A stretch of DNA of 64,000 bases, from positions 120,859-184,858 of the forward strand of contig NZ_JAIEPC010000009.1 of assembly GCF_019749955.1 (NCBI RefSeq), read 5' to 3'. The position numbers were made by a program, and so were the translations under genes. Below the pieces are notes generated by a model. That model worked only from the letters and a program-made list of their open reading frames with translations. It made no database searches and had not been told where the DNA came from. Origin of the DNA: Sphingomonas sp. Lineage in GTDB: Bacteria; Pseudomonadota; Alphaproteobacteria; Sphingomonadales; Sphingomonadaceae. Position 1 is the stretch's first letter. Every line of letters begins with the position of its first letter. Shown piece by piece: positions 34,157 to 42,664 of this stretch.

Positions 34157-36850
34157 TCACCCGCGCTCGCGCAATGCCGACTGTGCCGCCGCGAGCCGCG
34201 CAATCGGGACGCGATAGGGCGACGCCGAGACGTAATCGAGGCCGATTTGCTCGCAAAAGGCGATCGAGGCGGGGTCGCCGCCATGTTCGCCGCAGATGCC
34301 GAGCTTGATGTCGGGGCGTGTTGCCCTGCCCCGCTCGGCGGCCATTTCGATCAGCGCGCCGACACCTTCCACATCGAGGCTGACAAACGGATCGGTCGCG
34401 TAAATGCCCTTGTCGACATAGGTCGTCAGGAAGCGCCCGGCGTCGTCGCGCGACACGCCCAAGGTCGTCTGCGTCAAGTCATTAGTGCCGAAGCTGAAAA
34501 ACGCGCCGACCTCGGCAATCTGCCCGGCCATGATCGCGGCGCGCGGCAGTTCGATCATCGTGCCGACCAGATAGTCGATCCGCTGGCCGCGCTCGGCAAA
34601 CACCGCTTCGGCCTGCGCATCGACCACCGCCTTCATCAGTTCCAGCTCGCGGCGGGTGGCGACGAGCGGGATCATCACTTCGGGGATGGGTGCCGCGCCG
34701 GTCTTTTCGGCGACATCGATTGCCGCCTCAAAGATCGCGCGCGCCTGCATTTCGTAGATTTCGGGATAGGTCACGCCCAGCCGACACCCACGGTGCCCGA
34801 GCATCGGGTTGAATTCGTGCAGTTCCCCCGCGCGGCGCCGCAGCGCCTCGATGCCAATGCCGGTTGCCTCCGCCACATCGGCGAATTCGCTTTCGGCGTG
34901 CGGCAGGAATTCGTGCAGCGGCGGATCGAGCAGCCGGATCGTCACCGGCAGGCCCGCCATCACTTCGAAAATCTCGGTAAAGTCGGCGCGCTGTTCGGGA
35001 AGCAATTTTTCCAGCGCCGCGCGGCGTCCGGCTTCGCTATCGGCGAGGATCATCTGGCGCACCGCCGTGATCCGGGTGCTGTCGAAGAACATATGTTCGG
35101 TGCGGCACAGCCCGATGCCTTCGGCGCCGAATTCACGCGCGACGCGGCAATCGAGCGGCGTTTCGGCGTTGGTGCGCACTTTCATGCGGCGGACCTGGTC
35201 GGCCCAGCCCATCAGCACGCCGAAATCGCCCGCCAGCACCGGCTGCACGGTCGGCACTTCGCCGAGCATGACTTCACCGCTCGCGCCGTCGATCGTGATC
35301 GTGTCGCCTTCACGGACTTCGCGCGCCTGTCCGGCGATCGTCACGCGCATCACCCGCGCCTTGGCGTCGATCGAGATCGTGCCTGCACCCGACACGCACG
35401 GGCGGCCCATGCCGCGTGCGACCACCGCCGCGTGGCTGGTCATCCCGCCGCGCGCCGTCAGAATGCCGCGCGCCGCGTGCATGCCGTGAATGTCTTCGGG
35501 CGAGGTTTCGATGCGGACAAGGATCACCGCATCGCCGAGTCCTGCCCGGCGCTCGGCGGTTTCGCTGTCGAACACCACCACGCCCGATGCCGCCCCCGGC
35601 GAGGCAGGCAGCCCCTTGGTCAGCACGTCGCGCGGTGCCTTGGGATCGAGTGTCGGGTGGAGCAATTGGTCGAGCGCGGCGGGATCGACCCGCGCCACGG
35701 CTTCCTCTTGCGTGATCAGCCCTTCATTGGCCATATCGACCGCGATCTTGAGCGCGGCGCTCGCGGTGCGCTTGCCCGAGCGGGTCTGGAGCATCCAGAG
35801 CTTGCCGCGTTCGACGGTGAATTCAATGTCCTGCATATCGCGGTAATGGACTTCGAGCAGGTCGAACACCTTCGCCAGCTCGGCGTAAGTCTCCGGCATC
35901 GCCTCTTCCATGCTGAGCGGCTTGGCACCCGCCGCTTCACGCGCGGCAAGCGTCAGATATTGCGGCGTGCGGATGCCCGCGACCACGTCTTCGCCCTGCG
36001 CGTTGATCAGGAATTCGCCGTAATAAGCGCGGTCGCCCTTCGCCGGATCGCGCGTGAAGGCAACGCCCGTCGCCGAGGTGTCGCCCATATTGCCGAACAC
36101 CATTGCCTGCACATTGACCGCCGTGCCCCAGTCGCCGGGGATCGCGTTCAGCTTGCGATAGACTTTCGCGCGCTCCGACTGCCACGACCCGAACACCGCG
36201 CCGATCGCGCCCCATAGCTGATCATGGACATCCTGCGGGAACGGCTTGTCCCACAGTTTTTCGACCAGCGCCTTGTATTCGGCGACGAGTGCCTGCCAGT
36301 CCTTGGCGGTCATCTCGGTGTCGAGGAAATAGCCCTGGTCTTCCTTGGCGATTTCGAGCGCTTCCTCGAACGCGCCATGATCGAGTTCGAGCACGACGTC
36401 CGAATACATCTGGATGAAGCGGCGATAGCTGTCCCAGGCGAAGCGCTCGTCACCGCTGGTGGCGGCGAGGCCAACGACGGTGTCGTCGTTGAGGCCCAAA
36501 TTGAGCACGGTGTCCATCATGCCGGGCATCGACACGCGCGCGCCCGAGCGGACCGACACCAGCAGCGGATCGGCGGCATCGCCGAAGCGTTTGCCGGTGA
36601 TCCCCTCGATATGCGCGAGGCCTTCGGCGACTTCGGCCTTCAGGCTGTCAGGGAAGATCTGGCCTTCGTTCAGATAGCGGGTGCACATTTCGGTGCTGAT
36701 CGTGAAGCCGGGGGGCACGGGCAGGCCGATCGAGGCCATGCCGTCGAGATTGGCGCCCTTGCCGCCGAGCAGTTCCTTGCCGAGCGTCTTGCCATCGGCG
36801 CCGCGCCCGTCCGAAACCCCGCCGCCGAAGCGGTAGACATATCTGCTCAT
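34157..36850 (-). CDS. ppdK: Pyruvate, phosphate dikinase
   Basis: Interconverts pyruvate, ATP and Pi with PEP, AMP and PPi, linking glycolysis and gluconeogenesis. The 897-residue protein has the ATP-grasp start GGKGANLDGMASIGLPVPPG, the phosphohistidine swivel domain with GGMTSHAAVVARGMGRPCVS, and the PEP-binding barrel ending CGEHGGDPASIAFCEQIGLD. This is the full family length. The ATG at 36850 matches the usual N-terminus; a short upstream extension begins with TTG. An AT-rich stretch (about 36895-36925) before it could be a promoter. No regulatory PDRP gene is adjacent. Confidence 0.95.
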   Translation of the reverse strand: MSRYVYRFGGGVSDGRGADGKTLGKELLGGKGANLDGMASIGLPVPPGFTISTEMCTRYLNEGQIFPDSLKAEVAEGLAHIEGITGKRFGDAADPLLVSVRSGARVSMPGMMDTVLNLGLNDDTVVGLAATSGDERFAWDSYRRFIQMYSDVVLELDHGAFEEALEIAKEDQGYFLDTEMTAKDWQALVAEYKALVEKLWDKPFPQDVHDQLWGAIGAVFGSWQSERAKVYRKLNAIPGDWGTAVNVQAMVFGNMGDTSATGVAFTRDPAKGDRAYYGEFLINAQGEDVVAGIRTPQYLTLAAREAAGAKPLSMEEAMPETYAELAKVFDLLEVHYRDMQDIEFTVERGKLWMLQTRSGKRTASAALKIAVDMANEGLITQEEAVARVDPAALDQLLHPTLDPKAPRDVLTKGLPASPGAASGVVVFDSETAERRAGLGDAVILVRIETSPEDIHGMHAARGILTARGGMTSHAAVVARGMGRPCVSGAGTISIDAKARVMRVTIAGQAREVREGDTITIDGASGEVMLGEVPTVQPVLAGDFGVLMGWADQVRRMKVRTNAETPLDCRVAREFGAEGIGLCRTEHMFFDSTRITAVRQMILADSEAGRRAALEKLLPEQRADFTEIFEVMAGLPVTIRLLDPPLHEFLPHAESEFADVAEATGIGIEALRRRAGELHEFNPMLGHRGCRLGVTYPEIYEMQARAIFEAAIDVAEKTGAAPIPEVMIPLVATRRELELMKAVVDAQAEAVFAERGQRIDYLVGTMIELPRAAIMAGQIAEVGAFFSFGTNDLTQTTLGVSRDDAGRFLTTYVDKGIYATDPFVSLDVEGVGALIEMAAERGRATRPDIKLGICGEHGGDPASIAFCEQIGLDYVSASPYRVPIARLAAAQSALRERG

Positions 36851-36928
36851 CAATCGTTCCCGTCTGCTCCGCCAATGCGGAAAGTGGTTCAAAGGTGATA
36901 AAAGTTATTACCTATATGGAAAAAATAC

Positions 36929-39460
36929 TCAGCCCTCGATCTTCGAGAAGTCGGCGACGCCGTGCACGGCATCGCGCACTTTTTCCAACAATGAAAGCCG
37001 CGCGGCGCGCTTGGCGGGATCGGGATCGTTGACGGTGACGCGCTCGAAAAACGCGTCGATCGGGGCGCGGAGTTGGGCAAGTGCGGCCATCGCGGCTTCG
37101 AAGTCTTCAGCGGCGACGGCGGCGGCTGCGGCGGGGGCGGCGACATCGAGCGCAGCGATCAGCGCCGCCTCGGCGGGTTCGGGGGTGTAGGGGAGTGCGG
37201 TGGTGATTGCGCCTTCCCCCGCCCCATCGTCACCCCGGACTTGTTCCGGGGCCCACGGCGCCCCCTCGGAAGCCGTCGCGGGTGGCGCGGTGGACCCCGG
37301 CACGGCGGCCGGGGTGACGGTGGGGGTGGAGGCAACCCCCTCCTTCTTCAAAATATTCGCCGCGCGCTTATAGCCTGCGAGCAAATTCGCCCCATCCTCG
37401 GTGCCGATAAACGCCTGCAACGCCCGCACCCGCGCGAGGAGGCGGACGAGATCATCCTCCCCGCCGAGCGCGAATACGGCATCGATCAGGTCGTGGCGGA
37501 CGCCAGCCTCGCGTTGCTGGACTTTGAGGCGGTCGGCGAAGTAGCGGGGCATCGTCTCCGCAATATCGCTCATCAACGCATGCCGATCGCGCTCTTCTTG
37601 CAAAATCGAACGCATAGACCGAACAAATGCTGCCTCGATCGTTTGAGGTTCAGCCCATATTTGCGCCAGCCTCTTATCAACGGCGTCCATATCCTCCCAT
37701 TCAGGGAAGGCAGGCCAAGCGATGTCCAGAATGGAGCGGAACCTCGGGTCGCGCTGATTGGCTAGCCAAGCTCTAAAGACCAGCAGCGCCCCTGCCGCCT
37801 TCATTATTCGCGAAATGGAGAATCGAAGATTATTGGTCGCCGTGATCTGGTTAACCGCAAGCGTCGCCCTCCGAAGCGCGAAGGGGTCTTTCGACCCGGT
37901 TGGCGCCTCGTCGATAAAGAAAAACGAAATTAGCGTATCCAGCTTATCCGCCAGCGACACCGCCACCGTCACCGGATCGGTCGGCACGTCGTCGCCCTGC
38001 CCCACCGGCTTGTAGTGATCGCGGATCGCGGCGGCGACGCGGGGGTCTTCGCCCAAAGCCTTACCCTGCGCGGCGGCGTAATAGCCGCCCATCAGCCCCT
38101 GCAGCTCGGGGAATTCGCCGACCATGCCGGTGACGAGATCGGCCTTGCACAGGCGCGCGGCGCGTTCGGCGAGGTCTGCGAGTTGTTGCTTGCTAAGCCC
38201 CTCCCCTTCAGGGGAGGGGTTGGGGTGGGGCGTGTCAGTCTCACCGAAAGCTTGGGTTGTGGGGACAGTCCCCACCCCAACCCCTCCCCTAAAGGGGAGG
38301 GGCTTGATGATTTCCTCCTCGCACAACCAGCGCGCGAGTTTCGCCACGCGATCGACCTTGTCCGCCACCGTCCCCAACTTTTCGTGGAAAACGATATCCG
38401 CGAGACGCGTCGCATGCTCGTCAAGTGTCTTGCGATCCGTGCGCTGCCGCGTGACCGGATCGTGATGCCACTGATCTTCCTCGAAAAAGTGGGCAGCATC
38501 GCTCAACCTTGCGGCGAGCACCTTGCGGTTGCCCTCGACGATGCGCTCGCCGCCGTCCTCGGCATCGATGTTGGCGGTGCAGATGAAGGCGTTGGCCAGT
38601 TTCCCCGCCCCATCGGTGCAGACGAAATATTTCTGGTTCACCCGCGCCGTCAGCTGGATCACTTCGGGCGGGACGCTCAAGAAAGCTTCGTCGAAGCGGC
38701 CGAGCAGCGGCACCGGCCATTCGGTGAGCCCGGCATTTTCCGCGAGCAGCCCGGCGTCCTCGATCAGCGTGAGGCCGGCTTTGCGCGCCGCCATCTTCGC
38801 GCCGAGCGCGATGATGTTGGCGCGCTCGTCCTGATCGACGATGACATGGCCGTCGCGGAGTTGATCGACATAGCTCGCGGCACTGTCGATGCTGATCGGC
38901 CCGCTCGACATGAAGCGGTGGCCGAGCGTGTTGCGCCCGCTGGCGATCCCAGCGACCTCGCACGGCACCGGAACACCGTCCAGCAGCGCGACAATGCCTT
39001 GCAGGGGCCGCACCCAGCGCAAGCTCTCGGTGGACAGCGAGGCGGCGCCCCAGCGCATCGATTTGGGCCAGGGGAACGCGCGGATGATCGCGGGGATCGC
39101 TTCGGCGAGCACATCGGCGGTCGCGCGGCCGGGTTTTTCGATCACCGCGAAATAGACCCCATCGCGCTCGACGAGCTGGTCCTGCGTGAGGCCGGTTTTG
39201 CGGAGGAAGCCTTCGAGCGCTTGCGGCGGCGCGCCAGTCTTTGGCCCCTTGGTCTCCTCCGACACCGCCGCCGTCTGCATCGGCAACCGCCGCGCGATCA
39301 GCGCGAGGCGGCGTGGCGTGGCGTAGGTGATGATGTCGCTGGCGGTAATCCCGCCCTTGGCGAGTTCGGCGACGAACAACTTCGCCAGTTCCTCACGCGC
39401 CTTGGCCTGCATCCGCGCGGGGATTTCTTCCGAGCGAAGCTCAAGCAGAAAATCGCTCAT
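36929..39460 (-). CDS. glyS: Glycyl-tRNA synthetase beta subunit, with repeat-derived insertions
   Basis: Beta subunit of the alpha2beta2 bacterial GlyRS, needed for tRNA-Gly recognition and charging. At 843 residues it is longer than typical alphaproteobacterial GlyS (about 690-750). Conserved blocks include ELRSEEIPARMQ, FPWPKSMRWG, TEWPVPLLG, MVGEFPELQGLMGGYYA, KDPFALRR and FADRLKVQQREAGVRHDLID. Two surplus stretches are encoded by dispersed repeats: KPLPFRGGVGVG...PEGEGL (37 residues, 38195-38305) and a proline/alanine-rich stretch (37228-37319). A third surplus region around 37570-37830 is not repeat but is AT-richer. All are in frame, so the protein is presumably functional. Confidence 0.94.
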   Translation of the reverse strand: MSDFLLELRSEEIPARMQAKAREELAKLFVAELAKGGITASDIITYATPRRLALIARRLPMQTAAVSEETKGPKTGAPPQALEGFLRKTGLTQDQLVERDGVYFAVIEKPGRATADVLAEAIPAIIRAFPWPKSMRWGAASLSTESLRWVRPLQGIVALLDGVPVPCEVAGIASGRNTLGHRFMSSGPISIDSAASYVDQLRDGHVIVDQDERANIIALGAKMAARKAGLTLIEDAGLLAENAGLTEWPVPLLGRFDEAFLSVPPEVIQLTARVNQKYFVCTDGAGKLANAFICTANIDAEDGGERIVEGNRKVLAARLSDAAHFFEEDQWHHDPVTRQRTDRKTLDEHATRLADIVFHEKLGTVADKVDRVAKLARWLCEEEIIKPLPFRGGVGVGTVPTTQAFGETDTPHPNPSPEGEGLSKQQLADLAERAARLCKADLVTGMVGEFPELQGLMGGYYAAAQGKALGEDPRVAAAIRDHYKPVGQGDDVPTDPVTVAVSLADKLDTLISFFFIDEAPTGSKDPFALRRATLAVNQITATNNLRFSISRIMKAAGALLVFRAWLANQRDPRFRSILDIAWPAFPEWEDMDAVDKRLAQIWAEPQTIEAAFVRSMRSILQEERDRHALMSDIAETMPRYFADRLKVQQREAGVRHDLIDAVFALGGEDDLVRLLARVRALQAFIGTEDGANLLAGYKRAANILKKEGVASTPTVTPAAVPGSTAPPATASEGAPWAPEQVRGDDGAGEGAITTALPYTPEPAEAALIAALDVAAPAAAAAVAAEDFEAAMAALAQLRAPIDAFFERVTVNDPDPAKRAARLSLLEKVRDAVHGVADFSKIEG
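37228..37319. repeat. Palindromic repeat (family D) inside glyS
   Basis: Two hairpins in inverted orientation. The left arm (37228-37256) contains CACCCCGGACTTGTTCCGGG; the right arm (37290-37319) contains ACCCCGGCACGGCGGCCGGG. The arms end in matching CGTCACCCCG and CGGGGTGACG. The left hairpin shares the CGTCRCCCCG..CTTG..CGGGGC core with the arms that bracket the GIY-YIG gene at 47.96-48.36 kb. It encodes part of a proline/alanine/threonine-rich loop between two conserved GlyS blocks. Confidence 0.8.
38195..38305. repeat. Family C repeat inserted in frame in glyS
   Basis: Terminal arms AAGCCCCTCCCCTTCAGGGG and CCCCTAAAGGGGAGGGGCTT are inverted copies. Inner G-rich and C-rich tracts also pair. 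The length of 111 bases is exactly 37 codons and contains no stop in the glyS frame, so the host protein gains a 37-residue peptide ending PNPSPEGEGL. Related copies are intergenic at 14767-14930 and 46622-46722. Confidence 0.88.
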
Positions 39461-39478
39461 GCCGTCGCACTCGCCAGC

Positions 39479-39660
39479 GACTTCGTGGCTTTGCGTCTTT
39501 GTGTGAGAAAAATTACCTCACACAAAGCCACGAAGGCGCGAAGAAGGACTGCTGACTTCGCGAGCTTCGCGTCCTTCTTCTTCGCGCTCTTCGCGTGAAA
39601 TAAGAAAAGTGGTTCACGCGAAGTGCGCGAAGGGTCGCGAAGGGCGCGAAGAAGAGCATT
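39479..39660. repeat. Cluster of inverted repeats between glyQ and glyS
   Basis: The 223-base gap holds a hairpin with arms CTTCGTGGCTTTG and AAAGCCACGAAG (39481-39535), enclosing GTGTGAG/CTCACAC. A second structure rich in CTTCGCG/CGCGAAG units follows (about 39536-39660), with TTCACGCGAAG as part of one arm. No ORF in this stretch looks coding. The structures lie between two subunit genes of one enzyme, where they could set the ratio of GlyQ to GlyS. Confidence 0.7.
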
Positions 39661-39683
39661 GGTGCCTGCGGCGCTTGGGAGCA

Positions 39684-40550
39684 TCACGACCATCCGTGCT
39701 TCTCCATCCATGCCGCGCACGCGCCTTTCGCCAGATCGCGGACCTGGCCCATGTAGCTTGCGCGCTCCTGCACCGAGATGACGCCGCGCGCCTGGAGCAG
39801 GTTGAAGACGTGGCTCGCCTTGATCGCCTGTTCATAGGCGGGGATCGGCAATCCCGCCGCGAGCGAATTTTCGCATTCCGCGGTGTGCTTGCGGAACTGG
39901 TCGAACAGCGACTCCGTATTCGCGACCTCGAAGTTCCACGCGCTCATCTCGCGTTCGTTTTCGAGGAACACGTCGCCGTAGCTGACGCCGGCATCGTTGA
40001 ACGCGAGGTCGTAGATGCTGTCCTTGTTCTGGATATACATCGCGAGCCGTTCGAGGCCGTAGGTCAGCTCGCCCGCGACCGGCTTGCAGTCGAAGCCGCC
40101 CATTTGCTGGAAATAGGTGAACTGCGTCACTTCCATCCCGTCGCACCACACTTCCCAGCCCAGCCCCCACGCGCCGAGCGTCGGGCTTTCCCAGTCATCC
40201 TCGACGAAGCGGATGTCGTGGTGGCCAAAATCGATGCCGATTGCCGCCAGCGAGCCGAGATAGAGCGCCTGCAAATCGGGCGGGCTGGGCTTCAGGATCA
40301 CCTGATATTGGTAATAATGCTGGAGCCGATTCGGGTTCTCACCATAGCGGCCGTCGGTCGGGCGGCGGCACGGCTGGACGAAGGCGGCGTTCCACGGATC
40401 GGGGCCGAGCGCGCGGAGCGTCGTTGCGGTATGGAACGTCCCCGCCCCCATTTCCATATCGTAAGGCTGCAGGATCACGCAGCCCTGTTCGCTCCAATAA
40501 TCATGGAGTTTCAGGATCATGCGCTGGAAACTGAGTGGCTGGGCGGCCAA
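39684..40550 (-). CDS. glyQ: Glycyl-tRNA synthetase alpha subunit
   Basis: Catalytic-site subunit of the heterotetrameric bacterial GlyRS. The 288-residue protein has the family start [40 protein letters not shown], the class II motif [20 protein letters not shown] in near-standard form (here FVQPCRRPT) and [20 protein letters not shown]. Length is standard. It precedes glyS on the minus strand across a 223-base repeat-filled gap, unusual for two genes that are usually close. Confidence 0.96.
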   Translation of the reverse strand: MAAQPLSFQRMILKLHDYWSEQGCVILQPYDMEMGAGTFHTATTLRALGPDPWNAAFVQPCRRPTDGRYGENPNRLQHYYQYQVILKPSPPDLQALYLGSLAAIGIDFGHHDIRFVEDDWESPTLGAWGLGWEVWCDGMEVTQFTYFQQMGGFDCKPVAGELTYGLERLAMYIQNKDSIYDLAFNDAGVSYGDVFLENEREMSAWNFEVANTESLFDQFRKHTAECENSLAAGLPIPAYEQAIKASHVFNLLQARGVISVQERASYMGQVRDLAKGACAAWMEKHGWS

Positions 40551-40668
40551 GGCTGACGGTCTTTCGCAGATGCGGTAAAATCTGCCTTCCTTTGGCGCGC
40601 GCGTCGGGGCGGGTCAATGGCTGTTGCGGGGTCAAAGTCAGGCGAGAGTGACCATAAGTCAGGTCATC

Positions 40669-40727
40669 TTGACAAAGTCGCGACTCGCTGTCATTTAGTC
40701 ATGCGTGCCTTACATTTCGTTAGGCAC
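40669..40727 (+). promoter_or_regulatory. Putative promoter/operator region of the XRE operon
   Basis: A TTGACA hexamer (40669-40674) is followed directly by the perfect palindrome AGTCGCGACT (40676-40685), then an AT-richer block and a GTGCCT/AGGCAC inverted pair (40705-40710 and 40722-40727). GTCA half-elements recur upstream (about 40631-40670). The XRE regulator encoded just downstream could autoregulate here. No -10 element is convincing. Confidence 0.4.
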
Positions 40728-40744
40728 CCCTGACGGAGAAGTCC

Positions 40745-40846
40745 ATGTGTTCCCGTTCGACAGACGCAAGCCGCGACGATTGGGTCGCGATCTTTGGCGC
40801 GCTGGTGGCGATGGCGATTTCGCTCGCGTCGATTTTGGCGCATTAA
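40745..40846 (+). CDS. 33-residue predicted membrane miniprotein
   Basis: A very short ORF, MCSRSTDASRDDW followed by one hydrophobic helix VAIFGALVAMAISLASILAH and a stop. GGAGAAG lies six bases before the ATG, and the XRE gene starts eight bases after the stop, so it fits as the first cistron of a three-gene unit. Good ribosome-binding spacing and a clean transmembrane helix support it; nothing else is known. It might be only a leader peptide that couples translation of the regulator. Confidence 0.5.
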   Translation: MCSRSTDASRDDWVAIFGALVAMAISLASILAH

Positions 40847-40854
40847 GCCGAGCC

Positions 40855-41067
40855 GTGAAGAACCGGCTCAAAGTGCTGCGCGCCGAACGCGACTGGAGCC
40901 AGGCCGAGCTGGCGCTGGCACTCAATGTTTCGCGCCAGGCCGTCAACGCGGTCGAGACCGGCAAACACGATCCCTCGCTGACGCTGGCCTTCCGCATCGC
41001 GCGGCTTTTCGAAATGCGCATTGAGGAGGTTTTTGACGATGGCTTTGTTGGAGGGCCGCATGACTGA
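40855..41067 (+). CDS. XRE-family HTH regulator
   Basis: A 70-residue DNA-binding protein, nearly all helix-turn-helix: NRLKVLRAERDWSQAELALA, LNVSRQAVNAVETGKHDPSL, then FRIARLFEMRIEEVFDD. This is the YgzD-like small XRE type, commonly paired with a membrane protein. The GTG at 40855 matches the normal N-terminus; the frame stays open upstream but overlaps the miniprotein and looks non-coding. Its 3' end overlaps the downstream membrane gene by eight bases. Confidence 0.83.
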   Translation: MKNRLKVLRAERDWSQAELALALNVSRQAVNAVETGKHDPSLTLAFRIARLFEMRIEEVFDDGFVGGPHD

Positions 41068-41707
41068 GCGCGGCGGCGGCCACGATTGGCGGCTTACCGG
41101 GTTGATGATTACCTGGCTGCTGGGCCTCACGGCGATTTGCGGTTTTTTGGCGGGTCTGCTGCACAATGTATCGGCAAACAAGGCGCCCACCGCCCTGCAA
41201 TTGACGCTTGCGGCGATCCTCGTGGTGCTCGGCATTGCGATGCTTGGGCTTGCCGTCCGGCACGGTCGCAAGCTGCTTGCGCGCGATCCGTTAATCGCGC
41301 CGCGCGAGCAGCGCGCCCAAAGGATCATCCTGGCCGCCATGCTGCTGGGCGGTGCTATGGGTGCGATCATGGCGATACCTTTGATGTTGACCCGTTCGGG
41401 CCGCCACAACATCGGCGCCGAGCTGATCAGCGGCCCGGTGCACCCGGCAATTGCCTTGGCGTTCGTCCTGGTTCTGGCAGGGTTCTTGCCCTGGCTGAGT
41501 TGGCAATGGCATCGCTCGATCGACGAGCATGAGCGCGAGGCCTATCGCGACGGCGCTGTGGTGGCGGCCTATGCCCTGCTGATTGGGGCACCGTGTTGGT
41601 GGATCCTCGGGCGCGCCGGACTGGCACCGGCGGCGAACGGCACCATCATCTTTCTCGCCTTCAACTATATCTTTCTCGCCGTGTGGCTGTGGCGCAAATT
41701 TCGCTAA
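41060..41707 (+). CDS. Polytopic membrane protein paired with XRE regulator
   Basis: A 215-residue protein with about six hydrophobic helices, for example TGLMITWLLGLTAICGFLAG, LTLAAILVVLGIAMLGLAV and LAFNYIFLAVWLWRKF. No enzymatic motif is seen. The ATG at 41060 overlaps the end of the XRE gene and has GGAGGGC before it. XRE plus multi-helix membrane partner is a recurrent two-gene arrangement, often stress or envelope related. The function is unknown. Confidence 0.7.
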   Translation: MTERGGGHDWRLTGLMITWLLGLTAICGFLAGLLHNVSANKAPTALQLTLAAILVVLGIAMLGLAVRHGRKLLARDPLIAPREQRAQRIILAAMLLGGAMGAIMAIPLMLTRSGRHNIGAELISGPVHPAIALAFVLVLAGFLPWLSWQWHRSIDEHEREAYRDGAVVAAYALLIGAPCWWILGRAGLAPAANGTIIFLAFNYIFLAVWLWRKFR

Positions 41708-41747
41708 CGGCGCATCCAGTAACCCTCGAAGAAAAGGACGATAAATC

Positions 41748-42662
41748 ATGCGCACGAACCGATTGGGCCTTTTGCTGAGTGGCGCCGCCCTCCTCCTCAC
41801 CGCCCCCGCCGCCGCACAAACCGCCCCAGCCACCGCCGCCGCTGCGGTGACCGTCGATGCCGACCCCGCGCTGTGGGTGATCAAGAAGGGCGATGCGACG
41901 GTCTATCTGTTCGGCACGGTTCATGTGCTGAAGCCCGGCCTGAGCTGGTTCGACGAGGAAGTGAAGGCCGCGTTCGACCGCAGCGACCGGCTGATCCTCG
42001 AACTGCCCGATGTCGACGAAGCCGCCAGCCAGCCGCTGGTGCTGAAGCTCGCGACCGACACCAGCGGCGTGCCACTGACACAAAAGCTGCCCGCTGCCGA
42101 CCGCGCTGCCTATGAAAAGGCGCTGACCGGCCTCGGCATCCCGACGGCTGCTTTCGACAAGTTCGAGCCGTGGTTCGCCGCGATCAACCTGGGCCTGATC
42201 CCGCTGCTCAAGCTCGGCTATGATCCCAACAGCGGCGCCGAAAAGACGCTGCTTGCCGCCGCCAAAAAGGTGAAGAAGCCCGTCGCCGGTTTGGAATCGC
42301 TCGAACAACAGCTCGGCTATTTCGACACGATGCCCGAGAGGTTGCAGATCAAATATCTCGGCGAAACCGTGAAGGATCTGCCCAAGGCCGGCGCGACGAT
42401 CGACACGATGGTCGCCGAATGGGCCGCTGGCGATCCCGACGCGCTCGCCAAGACATTGAACGAAGGGCTCGATGCGCAGCCCGAGCTCGGCAAGCTGCTG
42501 CTGGCGGATCGCAACAAGCGCTGGGCGGTGGTGATCGATGATCTGCTCACGCGCCCCGGCACGACCTTCATCGCGGTGGGCGCCGGGCATCTGGCGGGCA
42601 ACGCCAGCGTGCAGCACCAGCTCAAGCGCTATGGCATCACCGCGACGCGCGTGAAGTACTGA
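41748..42662 (+). CDS. TraB/GumN-family protein, exported
   Basis: A 304-residue protein with a signal peptide (MRTNRLGLLLSGAALLLTAP, cleavage after AAAQ). It has the TraB/GumN core: VYLFGTVHVLKPGLSWFDEE near the start, LILELPDVDE, AGLESLEQQLGYFDTMP and the C-terminal TFIAVGAGHLAGNASVQHQL. The two GxxH motifs and glutamates suggest the Tiki-like metallopeptidase fold. The substrate is unknown. It is followed at two bases by a paralogue. Confidence 0.88.
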   Translation: MRTNRLGLLLSGAALLLTAPAAAQTAPATAAAAVTVDADPALWVIKKGDATVYLFGTVHVLKPGLSWFDEEVKAAFDRSDRLILELPDVDEAASQPLVLKLATDTSGVPLTQKLPAADRAAYEKALTGLGIPTAAFDKFEPWFAAINLGLIPLLKLGYDPNSGAEKTLLAAAKKVKKPVAGLESLEQQLGYFDTMPERLQIKYLGETVKDLPKAGATIDTMVAEWAAGDPDALAKTLNEGLDAQPELGKLLLADRNKRWAVVIDDLLTRPGTTFIAVGAGHLAGNASVQHQLKRYGITATRVKY

Positions 42663-42664
42663 TA

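Noticed and set aside
33560..36217. An 885-codon plus-strand frame opposite ppdK
   Set aside because: Antisense shadow; ppdK on the minus strand has all catalytic motifs.
38015..39598. A 527-codon open frame on the plus strand opposite glyS
   Set aside because: It mirrors glyS codon bias, has no recognisable motif or start signal, and is rich in H, R and D as antisense frames in GC-rich genes are.
40551..40744. A tRNA or small RNA gene upstream of the XRE operon
   Set aside because: The region has short palindromes and promoter-like elements but cannot be folded by eye into a cloverleaf, and there is no CCA end or T-loop signature.
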